DNA of 64,000 nucleotides from Anaeromassilibacillus senegalensis (GCF_001261775.1 NZ_LN868535.1:437053-501052), one strand, 5' to 3'. Shown: positions 46,560 to 55,542, numbered from the stretch's first letter. Numbers and translations: made by a program. The notes: generated from the sequence alone by a model not told the origin.

Positions 46560-46568
46560 GAGAACAAT

Positions 46569-47933
46569 ATGGCAAAGACAATCGCGGCGATTTCCACGCC
46601 GCAGGCGGCGGGCGGCATTGGTGTTGTCCGTATTTCCGGCCCGGAAGCCCGTGCGGTTGCGGGGCGGGTGTTCCGTTCCGCGCATGGAAAAAACCTGGAC
46701 GAGATAAAGGGTTATACCGCGCTCTATGGGCGCGTGTTCGACGAAGGGGGAGACATCGACGAAGCGATTGCCCTGAACTTCAGAGCGCCCGCGAGTTTTA
46801 CCGGGGAAGATGTGGTGGAGCTTTCCTGTCATGGCGGCCTGTATGTGATGCGCCGTGTGCTCAAGGCGGTATTTGCCGCGGGCGCGTCCCCGGCGGGACC
46901 GGGGGAATTTACACGCAGGGCGTTCCTTAATGGGAAGATGGGCCTGACGGAGGCCGAATCCGTGATGCAGATCATCTCCGCGCAGGGGGTGGAGGCGGGA
47001 AAGGTTGCCTTGGCAGGACACGACGGCGCGCTGGAAAAGCGCATTCACGCCATCCGGGAGACGCTGCTCTCCGCCGCCGCGCATCTGGAAGCCTGGGCCG
47101 ATTATCCGGACGACGATATTCCGCAGGTGGACGAAGCTGAATTGAAACAGACGCTGGCCCGGACAAAAAACGATCTGGAAAAGCTGCTTGCGCAGTTCGA
47201 CGCGGGAAAAGCAATTCGCGAAGGCGTCAATACCGTGATCGCGGGCCGTCCGAATGTTGGAAAATCCACGTTGATGAACCTGCTCTCCGGCTGCGAACGC
47301 TCCATTGTGACGGAGTACGCCGGAACCACACGCGACATTGTAGAGGAAACCGTACTACTGGGCGGCGTGCCATTGCATCTGGCGGATACAGCGGGCATCC
47401 GGTCCACTTCCGACCCGGTGGAACAGATCGGCGTCGACCGCGCGAAAGAACGCGTCCAGACGGCCCAGCTCGTGCTGGCGGTGTTTGATTCCTCGCAAAA
47501 GCTCAATGAGGAGGATCTCGCCCTGATGGAGGCGGTCAAAGACGCGCCTGCCGTCGCGGTCATCAATAAAAGCGATCTGGAAAACCAGATTGATCTCCCG
47601 TATATTGAAAAAATCTTCCAGCAGGTAGTTTATATTTCCGCTCTCTCCGGTGAGGGGCTGGAAGCCTTAAAAGAGGCGGTTGCCTCCATCCTGAAGACAA
47701 ATGAGCTGGACCCTTCCGGGGGAATTCTTTTTACAGAACGCCAGCGCGATGCGGCCCGGCGTGCGCTTGATTGTGTGTTGGAGGCTTCCGACGCACTGCA
47801 TGCGGGAATGACCCTCGACGCCGTCACCGTCTCCGTGGAAGGCGCCATTTCCACACTCTTGGAGCTTACCGGCGAGCGCGCCACGGAGGCCGTCGTCGAT
47901 CAGGTCTTCGCCCACTTCTGTGTGGGGAAATAA
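46569..47933 (+). CDS. mnmE: tRNA modification GTPase MnmE
   Basis: A 454-residue GTPase that with MnmG makes the 5-carboxymethylaminomethyl modification at wobble U34. N-terminal tetrahydrofolate-binding domain (TIAAISTPQAAGGIGVVRIS), central G domain (G1 GRPNVGKS, G2 TRDIVEE, G3 DTAG, G4 NKSD) and the C-terminal FCVGK with the conserved cysteine. The ATG at 46569 has AAAGGAG 6 nt upstream; this ribosome site is the tail of the last hairpin-array unit. It is separated from mnmG by repeat E7. Confidence 0.97.
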   Translation: MAKTIAAISTPQAAGGIGVVRISGPEARAVAGRVFRSAHGKNLDEIKGYTALYGRVFDEGGDIDEAIALNFRAPASFTGEDVVELSCHGGLYVMRRVLKAVFAAGASPAGPGEFTRRAFLNGKMGLTEAESVMQIISAQGVEAGKVALAGHDGALEKRIHAIRETLLSAAAHLEAWADYPDDDIPQVDEAELKQTLARTKNDLEKLLAQFDAGKAIREGVNTVIAGRPNVGKSTLMNLLSGCERSIVTEYAGTTRDIVEETVLLGGVPLHLADTAGIRSTSDPVEQIGVDRAKERVQTAQLVLAVFDSSQKLNEEDLALMEAVKDAPAVAVINKSDLENQIDLPYIEKIFQQVVYISALSGEGLEALKEAVASILKTNELDPSGGILFTERQRDAARRALDCVLEASDALHAGMTLDAVTVSVEGAISTLLELTGERATEAVVDQVFAHFCVGK

Positions 47934-47989
47934 TAGACTGTTTTATAAAAGGATGAAGAAGATTTTTCTGGTTAGTGCTGTCACCGCCG

Positions 47990-49440
47990 ATAGCTTGTAG
48001 AAGGATGAAAAAACAAATTGGGCCCAAGTACCACCAGCTGTGAAAAGCGCAGTGCCCTGTTTGGGCAAAGAAACCCAATAGGGATACCAGGGTGGGCCTG
48101 CGGCCAGCACCAGCTCAGCCGGGACCTCCGGTCGGGACGGCGCGGGCGGAAACTTAGTGTAAGCACAAACCCACGGATGCCCGCGACGGATCGTGGAACG
48201 TCTTCCGCACCTACGGTGATTTTCCCATAAGGTTGAATGCTATAAAAAAACGCAGAGGTTCCACCCAACAACGTCCTCATGAAAAATGATAAAGCCCAGC
48301 TGATAATTTGCATAAAACCCATAAAAAGCAAACGCAACCAAAGCTCCACCGGCAATGAAAAGCACATTGCCCTCCCTGAGCAATTTAGGTATATGGGGAT
48401 ACCGGGGGTGTAGGGGGGCGTGAGTCGAAGTGATCCGGAGCCCAGCTCTCGCGCCCCAAAAAACCCAATTGACACGCATCAAGTGACAAACTAGCGGAAA
48501 GCAGCCACTGTTTACCGCCGTAGGCGCGAAAGACGTTGCACGTCCGTGCCTTTGTCCAACTTTCGTGGCAAGACCGAAAGTTGGTGCCGCCCGGCATGAG
48601 GGCAACCAGCGGTTTTCAGCTGCTTTTTCAAAAGCGTAAAAAGGCATATAATTGCACATGCAATTAATTGTTTCTTTCATGTAAAGCGGTTTGGTTTTGT
48701 TTTTTAACACAAGATTGTCTATGCAACAATTTCTATTATAATTGAGTTATGAAATAAGATATAAATTATAGAAGAAATGTTGCTTGTACAACAAATCTTC
48801 TTTTGTTTTCTTAAAGTGAAGGAACCCGTTGTTTTCGCAATGTGAAAATTGACTTTTGCTTGTTTAAAACAAAGAATCCCATTGTTTTAAAAGATAAAAA
48901 TTTGTTTTACTTTTTAAAAGTAAAAAGTCTTTGCTGTCGCTTTTCAAAGCGACGTACATCCCCAGCAAAGCTGGGGAACAAAAGAAAAGCCCCAGAGGCA
49001 GCACCCTGCCTCATAAAGGACCCTATCACTCGTTCCCACTCGCTCTTCTCAGAAAGAGAGTTCCGCTCCTTGCGAGGAGCGGCAAAGGGCGCCGCCCTTT
49101 GATCCCGCCGCTTTTTAGAAAAGCGGAAAAACATGTTTGGGCCATTACCTATAAGGTAAAAAATGATCCTCGCCGTAGGCGCAAGCCGACCGCAGGTCCC
49201 ACCTTTTAGAAAGGTGGGGAAACAAGTTTTAATCATTACCTGTCAGGTAAAAAATGATCCTCGCCGTAGGCGCGAGCCGACCGCAGGTCCCACCTTTTGG
49301 ATAGGTGGGGAAACACATTTTAACCATTCCCTGCAAGGGAAAAAAGCCCTAGGAGCTTGTCCCGTCCGTCCCGCTACAGCGCGGGTACGATTTCGGAAAC
49401 AGAAAAGGGCGGGCCGTCCCAACCGGAGGTTTAACACTCG
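47990..49440 (+). repeat. mosaic hairpin repeat element, copy E7 (near full length)
   Basis: Same orientation and module order as E1: GACCTCCGGTCGGGACGG (48122), CACGGATGCCCGCGACGG, CATAAGGTTGAATGCTATA (48226), CCGGGGGTGTAGGGGGGCG (48402), GCCGCCCGGCATGAGGGC (48586), AT-rich module (48650-48930), hairpin series from CGCTTT/AAAGCG (48938) through GAGGCAG/CTGCCTC, CCGCTCC/GGAGCGG and AAAGGGC/GCCCTTT, then 91-bp tandem units and GGAGCTTGTCCCGTCCGTCC (49352). It fills the mnmE-mnmG gap. Its right half is almost identical to E3. Confidence 0.85.
49108..49310 (+). repeat. tandem 91-bp hairpin units inside E7
   Basis: Units start at 49108, 49199 and 49290, exactly 91 bp apart, with the same internal order as in E3. 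The third unit has CCACCTTTTGGATAGGTGG, followed by a CCCTGCAAGGG hairpin in place of ACCTGTCAGGT. Confidence 0.85.
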
Positions 49441-49512
49441 ATCATTTCATCCAATGAAGAAAAAGAAGCCTTTATGGAGAAATTTGTAATAAAAAGAAGG
49501 GGGAACCCCATT

Positions 49513-51384
49513 TTGACCTATCAAGCGGGAAATTACGACGTTGCCGTGATCGGCGCGGGCCACGCGGGAATTGAGGCGGCATTATCCTCCGCGCGGCTTG
49601 GCTGTAAGACGGTCGTCTTTACCATCAATTTGGATGCCGTGGGCAATTGTCCGTGCAATCCGTCCATCGGCGGGACGGCAAAAGGCCATCTTGTCCGTGA
49701 AATCGACGCGCTCGGCGGAGAGATGGGCCGGACAGCCGACGTGACGTTTATCCAGAGCCGGATGCTCAACCGCGGGAAAGGCCCGGCGGTGCATTCCCTG
49801 CGCGCGCAGATTGACCGCCGCGCCTATAGTGCCGTGATGAAACAGAAACTGGAATTACAGCAAAACTTGCAATTAAAGCAGGCGGAGGTGGTGGACCTGT
49901 CCCGCGACGGGGAAGAATGGCTCCTGACCACCCGCATGGGTGCGCAATACCGTGTCAAGGCGGTGATTATTGCGACCGGAACCTTTCTCGGCGGGCGCAT
50001 CTATGTCGGGGAAGTCGCCTATGACAGCGGGCCGGACGGCATGTTCCCGGCGGCTTTTCTGGGAGAATCCCTGAAAAAGCTGGGTTTGCGCCTGCGCCGC
50101 TTTAAAACGGGAACCCCCGCACGCGTCTTGCGTTCCAGTATCGATTACACCGATCTGGAAGTGCAGGAGGGGGACGAGCCTGTGGTCCCCTTCTCCTACG
50201 ATACCCTTCATCCCGGCAAAAACAAAGCAGTCTGCCACGTCTCCTGGACAAACGAGCGGACCAAAGAAATCATCTTGGAGAACATTCATCGTTCGCCGCT
50301 TTATGGCGGCAAAATCGAAGGCGTCGGCCCGCGCTATTGTCCCAGTCTGGAGGACAAAATTGTCCGGTTTGCGGATAAAAAGCGGCATCAGCTCTTTATC
50401 GAGCCGTGCGGCCTTGACACCGAAGAAATGTATTTGCAGGGAATGAGTTCTTCCCTGCCGGAGGAGGTTCAGCTCCAGTTTTACCGCTCCATCAAGGGAC
50501 TGGAGCATGTGGAAATCATGCGCTGCGCCTACGCGATTGAATACGACTGCGTGGACCCGCTCCAGATGGATGCCACGCTGGAATTTATGGATCATCCCGG
50601 CCTCTACGGTGCCGGACAGTTTAACGGCAGCTCCGGTTATGAGGAGGCAGCCGCGCAGGGCCTGGTCGCGGGAATCAACGCCGCGCTGAAAGTGCAGGGA
50701 AAGGACCCGCTGATCCTCGACCGCGCCGGTTCCTACATCGGCACGCTGATCGACGACCTGATCACCAAAGGCGTGACGGACCCTTACCGCATGATGACTT
50801 CCCGTTCGGAATACCGGTTGGTTCTGCGGCAGGACAACGCCGACGAACGGCTTACGCCAACCGGCCGCGCTCTGGGTTTGATCGGGGAGGAACGCTGGGA
50901 GCGGTACTGTTTAAAGCAGGAACGCATTCAAAAGGAACGCGCCCGTGCGGGAAAGGTGGTTCTGCCGCCCTCCGAGGTGCTGAACGACATTCTTGTTTCA
51001 CGTGGAACAGCACCGATTACAACCGGCGTCAAGCTGGCGGACCTGCTGCGCCGTCCGGAATTAAATTATGAAGTTTTGACGCCTGTGGATATTACGCGTC
51101 CGGAGTTGCCCGCGGATATTTTTGAAAACGTGGAAATTGAAATCAAATACGAAGGCTATATCAAACGCCAGAAGGCGGACATCGCGGAAATGCGGCGGTT
51201 GGAGGGCAAGAAGCTGCCGCGCCACGTGGATTACCGCACCATTGTCGGTTTGCGCACGGAAGCACAGGAAAAGCTGGAGAAGGTCAAGCCGGCAAACATT
51301 GGGCAGGCGTCGCGAATCAGCGGGGTCAGCCCGGCGGACGTGTCCGTGTTGCTGATCTGGCTGGCAAAAGGGGAGGCAATATGA
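49513..51384 (+). CDS. mnmG: tRNA uridine-5-carboxymethylaminomethyl(34) synthesis enzyme MnmG
   Basis: A 623-residue FAD enzyme, partner of MnmE. FAD motif GAGHAG at residues 14-19; further signatures CNPSIGGTAKGHLVREIDALGG, GTFLGG and the tRNA-binding C-terminal region. The TTG at 49513 is preferred over the ATG at 49474, because AAGGGGG is 10 nt upstream and the resulting TYQAGNYDVAVIGAGHAG matches the family N-terminus. A parS-like site lies inside the gene (50994-51009). Its stop overlaps the rsmG start by 4 bp. Confidence 0.95.
   Translation: MTYQAGNYDVAVIGAGHAGIEAALSSARLGCKTVVFTINLDAVGNCPCNPSIGGTAKGHLVREIDALGGEMGRTADVTFIQSRMLNRGKGPAVHSLRAQIDRRAYSAVMKQKLELQQNLQLKQAEVVDLSRDGEEWLLTTRMGAQYRVKAVIIATGTFLGGRIYVGEVAYDSGPDGMFPAAFLGESLKKLGLRLRRFKTGTPARVLRSSIDYTDLEVQEGDEPVVPFSYDTLHPGKNKAVCHVSWTNERTKEIILENIHRSPLYGGKIEGVGPRYCPSLEDKIVRFADKKRHQLFIEPCGLDTEEMYLQGMSSSLPEEVQLQFYRSIKGLEHVEIMRCAYAIEYDCVDPLQMDATLEFMDHPGLYGAGQFNGSSGYEEAAAQGLVAGINAALKVQGKDPLILDRAGSYIGTLIDDLITKGVTDPYRMMTSRSEYRLVLRQDNADERLTPTGRALGLIGEERWERYCLKQERIQKERARAGKVVLPPSEVLNDILVSRGTAPITTGVKLADLLRRPELNYEVLTPVDITRPELPADIFENVEIEIKYEGYIKRQKADIAEMRRLEGKKLPRHVDYRTIVGLRTEAQEKLEKVKPANIGQASRISGVSPADVSVLLIWLAKGEAI
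50994..51009 (+). promoter_or_regulatory. parS site within mnmG
   Basis: TGTTTCACGTGGAACA differs from the consensus TGTTTCACGTGAAACA at one base. Confidence 0.85.
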
Positions 51385-52100
51385 GCGAGGATATAAGAAG
51401 TTACTTGCGGGAAATCGCCCAAAATGATCACATTGAAGTAACGGAAGAACAGGCCGGGCAGTTTCAAACCTATTTGGAGCTGCTGGTAGAATGGAATCAG
51501 AAGATGAACCTGACGGCGATTACAGAGCCGAAAGATGTGGCTGTCAAACATTTTTTGGACAGTATCCTGTTATTGCCCTATATCGATGCGTGCAAAGGGC
51601 CGGTTTCGCTGATCGACGTGGGAACGGGCGCGGGATTCCCCGGTGTTCCGCTGAAAATCATGCGCCCGTCGTTGAAACTGACGTTGCTGGACAGTCTGAA
51701 TAAGCGGCTGACCTTTTTAAAAGAGGTCACGGATCGGCTGGGGCTGGATGCACAGATCATCCATGCGCGGGCGGAGGAAGGCGGGCGGCAAAAGCCTCTG
51801 CGCACACAGTTTGCCTTTGCCACGGCCCGCGCGGTTGCGCCGATGAACCTGCTGTGCGAATACTGCCTGCCGTTTTTAAAGATGGGCGGGACGTTTCTCG
51901 CGATGAAAGGGCCCGGCGCGGAGGAAGAGGTGCAGGCGGCGAAGCACGCCATCGGCGTACTGGGATGCGAGTTGGATGGGGTAGACGCCTTTGCACTGCC
52001 CGGCGGCGACGCGCGCAGTGTCGTTCGCATCACCCGTGTCAAGCCACTGGACCCGGCATATCCGCGCCATGGTTCAAAAATCGCAAAAAAGCCGCTTTGA
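51381..52100 (+). CDS. rsmG: 16S rRNA (guanine527-N7)-methyltransferase RsmG
   Basis: A 239-residue SAM-dependent methyltransferase. SAM-binding motif DVGTGAGFPGVPLKI (about residues 75-89) and the following LLDSLNKRLTFL, plus FATARAVAPM, all typical of RsmG/GidB. It overlaps mnmG by 4 bp (ATGA) and is co-translated with it. Confidence 0.96.
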   Translation: MSEDIRSYLREIAQNDHIEVTEEQAGQFQTYLELLVEWNQKMNLTAITEPKDVAVKHFLDSILLLPYIDACKGPVSLIDVGTGAGFPGVPLKIMRPSLKLTLLDSLNKRLTFLKEVTDRLGLDAQIIHARAEEGGRQKPLRTQFAFATARAVAPMNLLCEYCLPFLKMGGTFLAMKGPGAEEEVQAAKHAIGVLGCELDGVDAFALPGGDARSVVRITRVKPLDPAYPRHGSKIAKKPL

Positions 52101-52191
52101 TTGCGTGGATTCTTTGAGAGCGGTAAGGTTTTCCACCAAAAATCGGACGATTGTGGAAAACTCACGCGAGTCAATAGAAAGGAAGAATGGT

Positions 52192-52761
52192 TTGAAGGCT
52201 TTACTCATCAATGCGAGTCCAAAAAAGAACGGCAATACGGCGCGTCTGGTCGGGTTGGTCGCGGACGCGTTCCGGCAAAAGGGGATTCAGGCGGAGACAC
52301 TTTGCCTGGGGGAACAGTCGTATTCCTTTTGTAAGGGCTGCCGTGGCTGTTACAAGACGGCGGAATGCGTTCAGCGGGACGACATGCAGAAAATATTGGA
52401 ACAAATGGCGGGCGCGGATGTCATTCTGATTGCTTCTCCGGACTACTGGGGAGACGTCACCGGCCATTTAAAGGTATTTATAGATCGTTGTACGCCGTAC
52501 AGCAAGGCACATGAGCCGCACGCGGCGCTGCCGGGCGGAAAGCGCGGTATTTCCCTTGCCTTGAGCGCGGGGGAAGATCCGCGCGAATGCAAGGCGATCC
52601 TTATGAAGATCGACAATCTGTTCCGGACGCTGGGAATCAAACCCGCCGCAAGCTTTTACACCTGTGGAATTCTGACGGAACAGGATCTGGAACGCGACGA
52701 GGGAAAGCTGGCGGAAGCAGCTTTTTTCGCGTCGGAAATCGCTAAAGCGCTGGTTCCCTGA
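52192..52761 (+). CDS. NADPH-dependent FMN reductase / flavodoxin-like iron-sulfur flavoprotein
   Basis: A 189-residue protein with the flavodoxin-like fold: ALLINASPKKNGNTARLV phosphate-binding loop at the N-terminus, a FCKGCRGCYKTAEC cysteine motif (about residues 47-60, iron-sulfur flavoprotein type) and ASPDYWGDVTGHLKVFIDRC. It is probably a cytoplasmic FMN oxidoreductase. The TTG at 52192 follows AAAGGAAG; earlier in-frame codons lie inside rsmG. DnaA-box-like GTTTTCCAC/GTGGAAAAC pairs flank it on both sides. Its insertion between rsmG and noc is unusual. Confidence 0.88.
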   Translation: MKALLINASPKKNGNTARLVGLVADAFRQKGIQAETLCLGEQSYSFCKGCRGCYKTAECVQRDDMQKILEQMAGADVILIASPDYWGDVTGHLKVFIDRCTPYSKAHEPHAALPGGKRGISLALSAGEDPRECKAILMKIDNLFRTLGIKPAASFYTCGILTEQDLERDEGKLAEAAFFASEIAKALVP

Positions 52762-52925
52762 TTGGTTTTCCACAGGAAACCCGCAAACGGTGGAAAACTC
52801 GCAAAATAAATGATTTTTCGCGTACAGATTGTTACAAAAAATCACGCCTCCCATATGGTATTCTATAAGCACAGAAGGACAAGCCCCACGGGGCGTTGAC
52901 CATAAACGTGCGAGGAGAATCTCAG

Positions 52926-53834
52926 ATGGGAGGTTTTTTGATGGGGATCCTACAGGAAAAGCGGCGCGTCATCGAGGTGCCGTTGGAAGAGATCATTCCA
53001 AACCCGGCGCAGCCGCGGCGGACGTTCCCGGAAAAGGAATTGCTGGAGCTCAGCCGCAGTATCAAGCAGAACGGGTTATTGCAGCCGTTGAGCGTGCGGC
53101 GGACAAAAGATGGATATGAACTGATCGCGGGGGAACGCCGTCTGCGCGCCTGCCGGATGGCGGGGCTGGACAGCGTATCGTGTATCGTCAATGCGTGCAG
53201 CGATAAGCAGAGCGCGGTGCTGGCGATGACGGAAAACCTGCAGCGGCAGGATTTACAGATATTCGAGGAAGCGGAAGGCATTCGCCGCCTGATTGAGGAG
53301 TGGGGCGTAACCCAGGAAGAAGCGGCGCTTCGTCTGGGAAAAAGTCAGTCCACCTTGGCGAACAAGCTTCGGCTGCTGCGCCTGACGCAGGAGGAACGCA
53401 AAAAAATCAGCGAAGCGGGATTGACGGAACGCCATGCGCGCGCGCTCCTGCGCATCGAAGACAGCGACCTGCGCGGGAAAGCGTTGCAGTCGATCATTGA
53501 GCATCATTTTAACGTACAGCAGACTGACGAGTATATCGAAAAGCTTTTATCCGACAAAGAGGAAAAGCCAAAGAGCAAGCGGCGCGTCATTGTGAAGGAT
53601 ATCCGTATCTTTATGAATACGATCAACCATGCGGTGAAGACGATGCAGATGTCGGGCATTCAGGCAAAGACCATCCGCAATGAAACCGACGAATACATAG
53701 AATGCGTTGTCCGCATCCCCAAGACGGCTTCCAGCCGGGTCGGCGCGGGCGGAAGCGTATTCAAGCAAGAAACCCCGGAAGGCCGCGACGGAAAGGACCA
53801 GCTCCCGGAACTTGCTTTAACGGCAACCGCTTAG
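52926..53834 (+). CDS. noc: nucleoid occlusion protein Noc (ParB-family) with repeat-derived tail
   Basis: A 302-residue ParB-like CTPase. N-terminal NPAQPRRTFPEKELLELSRS, GERRLRACRMAGL (CTP/ParB box), the central helix-turn-helix (VTQEEAALRLGKSQSTLANK) and a C-terminal dimerisation region. Gene order rsmG-noc-parA-parB and the presence of a second ParB downstream identify it as Noc. Both the ATG at 52926 (GAGGAGA, 8 nt) and one at 52941 (GGGAGG, 7 nt) have good sites. The last ~32 codons align at DNA level with a module of the mosaic repeat, so the tail seems to come from repeat insertion. Confidence 0.9.
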   Translation: MGGFLMGILQEKRRVIEVPLEEIIPNPAQPRRTFPEKELLELSRSIKQNGLLQPLSVRRTKDGYELIAGERRLRACRMAGLDSVSCIVNACSDKQSAVLAMTENLQRQDLQIFEEAEGIRRLIEEWGVTQEEAALRLGKSQSTLANKLRLLRLTQEERKKISEAGLTERHARALLRIEDSDLRGKALQSIIEHHFNVQQTDEYIEKLLSDKEEKPKSKRRVIVKDIRIFMNTINHAVKTMQMSGIQAKTIRNETDEYIECVVRIPKTASSRVGAGGSVFKQETPEGRDGKDQLPELALTATA

Positions 53835-53950
53835 ACCTCCGGTCAGGTTAACGCAGGCGAGAGCTTACTCAAGCGGGAAACCTAGAAAGTCCGCGACAGA
53901 AAGAACCTGCTCCCGAGCTCCCGGAAATCGTTTTGATGGCAACCGCCTGA
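53727..53950 (+). repeat. mosaic repeat module in tandem, first copy inside noc (E8)
   Basis: Two copies of the module represented at 19268-19375. The copy at about 53735-53834 forms the noc 3' coding end (GGCGCGGGCGGAAGC, then GCCGCGACGGAAAGGACCAG, then CTCCCGGAA). The second (53835-53950) begins GACCTCCGGTCAGG and has CAGGCGAGAGC, GTCCGCGACAGAAAGAACC and CTCCCGGAA. In E1 the same string reads GGCGCGGGCGGAAGC ... GCCCGCGACAGAAAGAACCA ... CTCCCG. The rest of the gap to 54164 holds only a terminator. Confidence 0.75.
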
Positions 53951-54080
53951 AAAACTTTTTATGCTTATATATCCTCAATTGGATTGTAGATAGATTTTGC
54001 AGCATGGGCGAGGCTGGGTAAAAAACGCCCCTGAAACAGCGTACAAGACTACTCCCATTTCCCTTATATTTTCCCTGTGA

Positions 54081-54127
54081 AGAAAACCGGCGCAGGGCGG
54101 CTATATGTCGCCTTGCGCCGGTTTTCT
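54081..54127. terminator. bidirectional terminator between noc and the XRE gene
   Basis: A 19-bp stem (AGAAAACCGGCGCAGGGCG with one G-U pair) and loop GCTATATGT, A- and T-rich on the outer ends. It separates converging genes. Confidence 0.85.
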
Positions 54128-54164
54128 GTTGGTCTGCTTGTTAAAACAACATCTTTTACGATGA

Positions 54165-54404
54165 TTACAATCCTTCAAAGAAAGCGTCAAAGGTGCTGAC
54201 CCCATAAATCTGCTTGAGTGCCAGCAAAACGCTGATCCTTACACTGTACTTGCCTTGCTCCATTTTCGCCAATATGTCTTCGGTCATGGGAAGTTCCAGC
54301 AGCTCTAACCGGGCGGAAGCCTCGCGTTGGGATAAACCTGCTTTTCTTCTCAGTGCTTTAAGATTAGTACCAATGGAAATATCTTGTTTCAGTCCGTTCG
54401 ACAT
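54165..54404 (-). CDS. short XRE-family regulator
   Basis: A 79-residue helix-turn-helix protein (NLKALRRKAGLSQREASARL ... AKMEQGKYSVRISVLLALKQ). GGGAGGG is 6 nt before the ATG. It is divergent from the gene at 54529, and the gap between them carries two TGGAT-type palindromes, its likely binding sites. The pair interrupts the conserved noc-parA neighbourhood. Confidence 0.8.
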   Translation of the reverse strand: MSNGLKQDISIGTNLKALRRKAGLSQREASARLELLELPMTEDILAKMEQGKYSVRISVLLALKQIYGVSTFDAFFEGL

Positions 54405-54427
54405 AATACCCTCCCAAAATAAATGAC

Positions 54428-54491
54428 TGGATGAATATATCCATCTTTATGTTATCTTAGTTTTTTTGCTGTAATTGGATAAATACATCCA
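54428..54491. promoter_or_regulatory. two palindromic operators in a divergent promoter region
   Basis: TGGATGAATATATCCA (54428-54443) and TGGATAAATACATCCA (54476-54491) fit the consensus TGGATNAATAYATCCA. Centres are 48 bp apart. Presumed sites of the adjacent XRE protein. Confidence 0.75.
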
Positions 54492-54528
54492 GAAAGCAAA
54501 GTAAATGCAAAAAAGTAAGGGAGAAATG

Positions 54529-54774
54529 ATGTCAATGAATAAGAAAGAGGAACAGATTGGTAGAATGAAAGAACTTATGAAGGGAGCGCCCCCAAAGCTG
54601 CAATATGCAATCATACGCATTATTGGCAATTACGATTTTTTTGAAAAGATTTGTCAACATTCAGGACTGACAGAAAATGAAATGCAAAAGTATAAGGAAG
54701 AAGCGCTCTTAAAAGAAGATTATTTGATGTTTGCCATGCTGTGTTTCTCTCAAGTGCTAGAACAGGAAGAATAA
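54529..54774 (+). CDS. small helical protein divergent to XRE regulator
   Basis: An 81-residue soluble, charged protein (RMKELMKGAPPKLQYAIIRI ... CQHSGLTENEMQKYKEEALL). AAGGGAG is 5 nt before ATG 54529; ATG 54535 is an alternative. Not recognised. Divergent coupling to an XRE repressor through shared operators suggests a small regulatory or toxin-antitoxin-like module, but no toxin fold is visible. Confidence 0.6.
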   Translation: MSMNKKEEQIGRMKELMKGAPPKLQYAIIRIIGNYDFFEKICQHSGLTENEMQKYKEEALLKEDYLMFAMLCFSQVLEQEE

Positions 54775-55233
54775 AAAACGAATGCTCCAATCTTCGGATA
54801 ATGGTTTCCACTGATGCTGCCGCTCAACCGCTGACAGAAGAAAACATGAAAGCTTCCAAAACAATATGAGAATTTTACCTTCTTTAATCGCAAGAGTGGA
54901 TACGAAAAATCTAACGCGACTCCCTCCAGTTAGGCAAACGGCAGTAAGCATTTTTATCAGATGGACAATTTTTTAAATATGGGTTTCTACGTTTCTGAAA
55001 AGTGGAAATGGTCGTTTGGAGCATTGAGAAAGAGTGTCACCTCAAACGAGCTTACTCGCCAGCCGTCAGATATGAGGAAAAACCAGTGAATTTTTAAAAG
55101 CATAAAGTGATACGATTTCACTGATATGGAATCCCATTGTGGAAGGTGACTTTATTTGTCCGTTTCATATTCTGTTCATTTTCCTATGTTTCGATGGAGG
55201 AGTAAAGATGGACCTGGAATAGGAGGGAGAAAA
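54775..55233. repeat. intergenic region with a degraded trace of the mosaic repeat
   Basis: Positions about 54985-55075 keep damaged module strings (TTTCTGAAAAGTGG, GGTCGTTTGGAGCATTGAG, CAAACGAGCTTACTCGCC). Otherwise nothing is recognised; no supported frame. Confidence 0.45.
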
Positions 55234-55515
55234 ATGGATCACCAGCAATACAAAACTGTTAAGGCTTTTTGGAGTTTACTCGCTACCATTATGTTTGTAC
55301 TTTCAGTAGTCCTTTTGTTGTATTTACGGATTATGCAATATCCAAATAGGATTGTAAATTTAGTTGTTTATGGATTAATGATAGGATCATTTATTTTGGA
55401 TTTTACAAAATGCCGGTGTCCCTATTGTCATTCCATAAAAGTTACAGGGTGTTATCATCCCAAGGGAAGTATGGAGCACTGCCCGAAATGCAAGCACCGG
55501 ATCTACTACGATTGA
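55234..55515 (+). CDS. small membrane protein with C-terminal zinc ribbon
   Basis: A 93-residue protein: two transmembrane segments (about 11-31 and 40-58) followed by CRCPYCHS and CPKC, a likely zinc-binding pair. AGGAGGGAGA precedes the ATG at 55234; the in-frame start at 55156 lacks support. It is followed by a strong terminator. Function unknown. It is part of the small accessory insertion between noc and parA. Confidence 0.65.
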   Translation: MDHQQYKTVKAFWSLLATIMFVLSVVLLLYLRIMQYPNRIVNLVVYGLMIGSFILDFTKCRCPYCHSIKVTGCYHPKGSMEHCPKCKHRIYYD

Positions 55516-55542
55516 TCGCCAAACAAATCGCTAAATACGTTG

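Noticed and set aside
48907..49236. Recurring frame with FRFSKKRRDQRAAPFAAPRKER in the 91-bp region of E1, E3 and E7
   Set aside because: It is the translation of hairpin DNA. Stem bases change in pairs across copies rather than synonymously, as expected for RNA or DNA structure and not for a protein.
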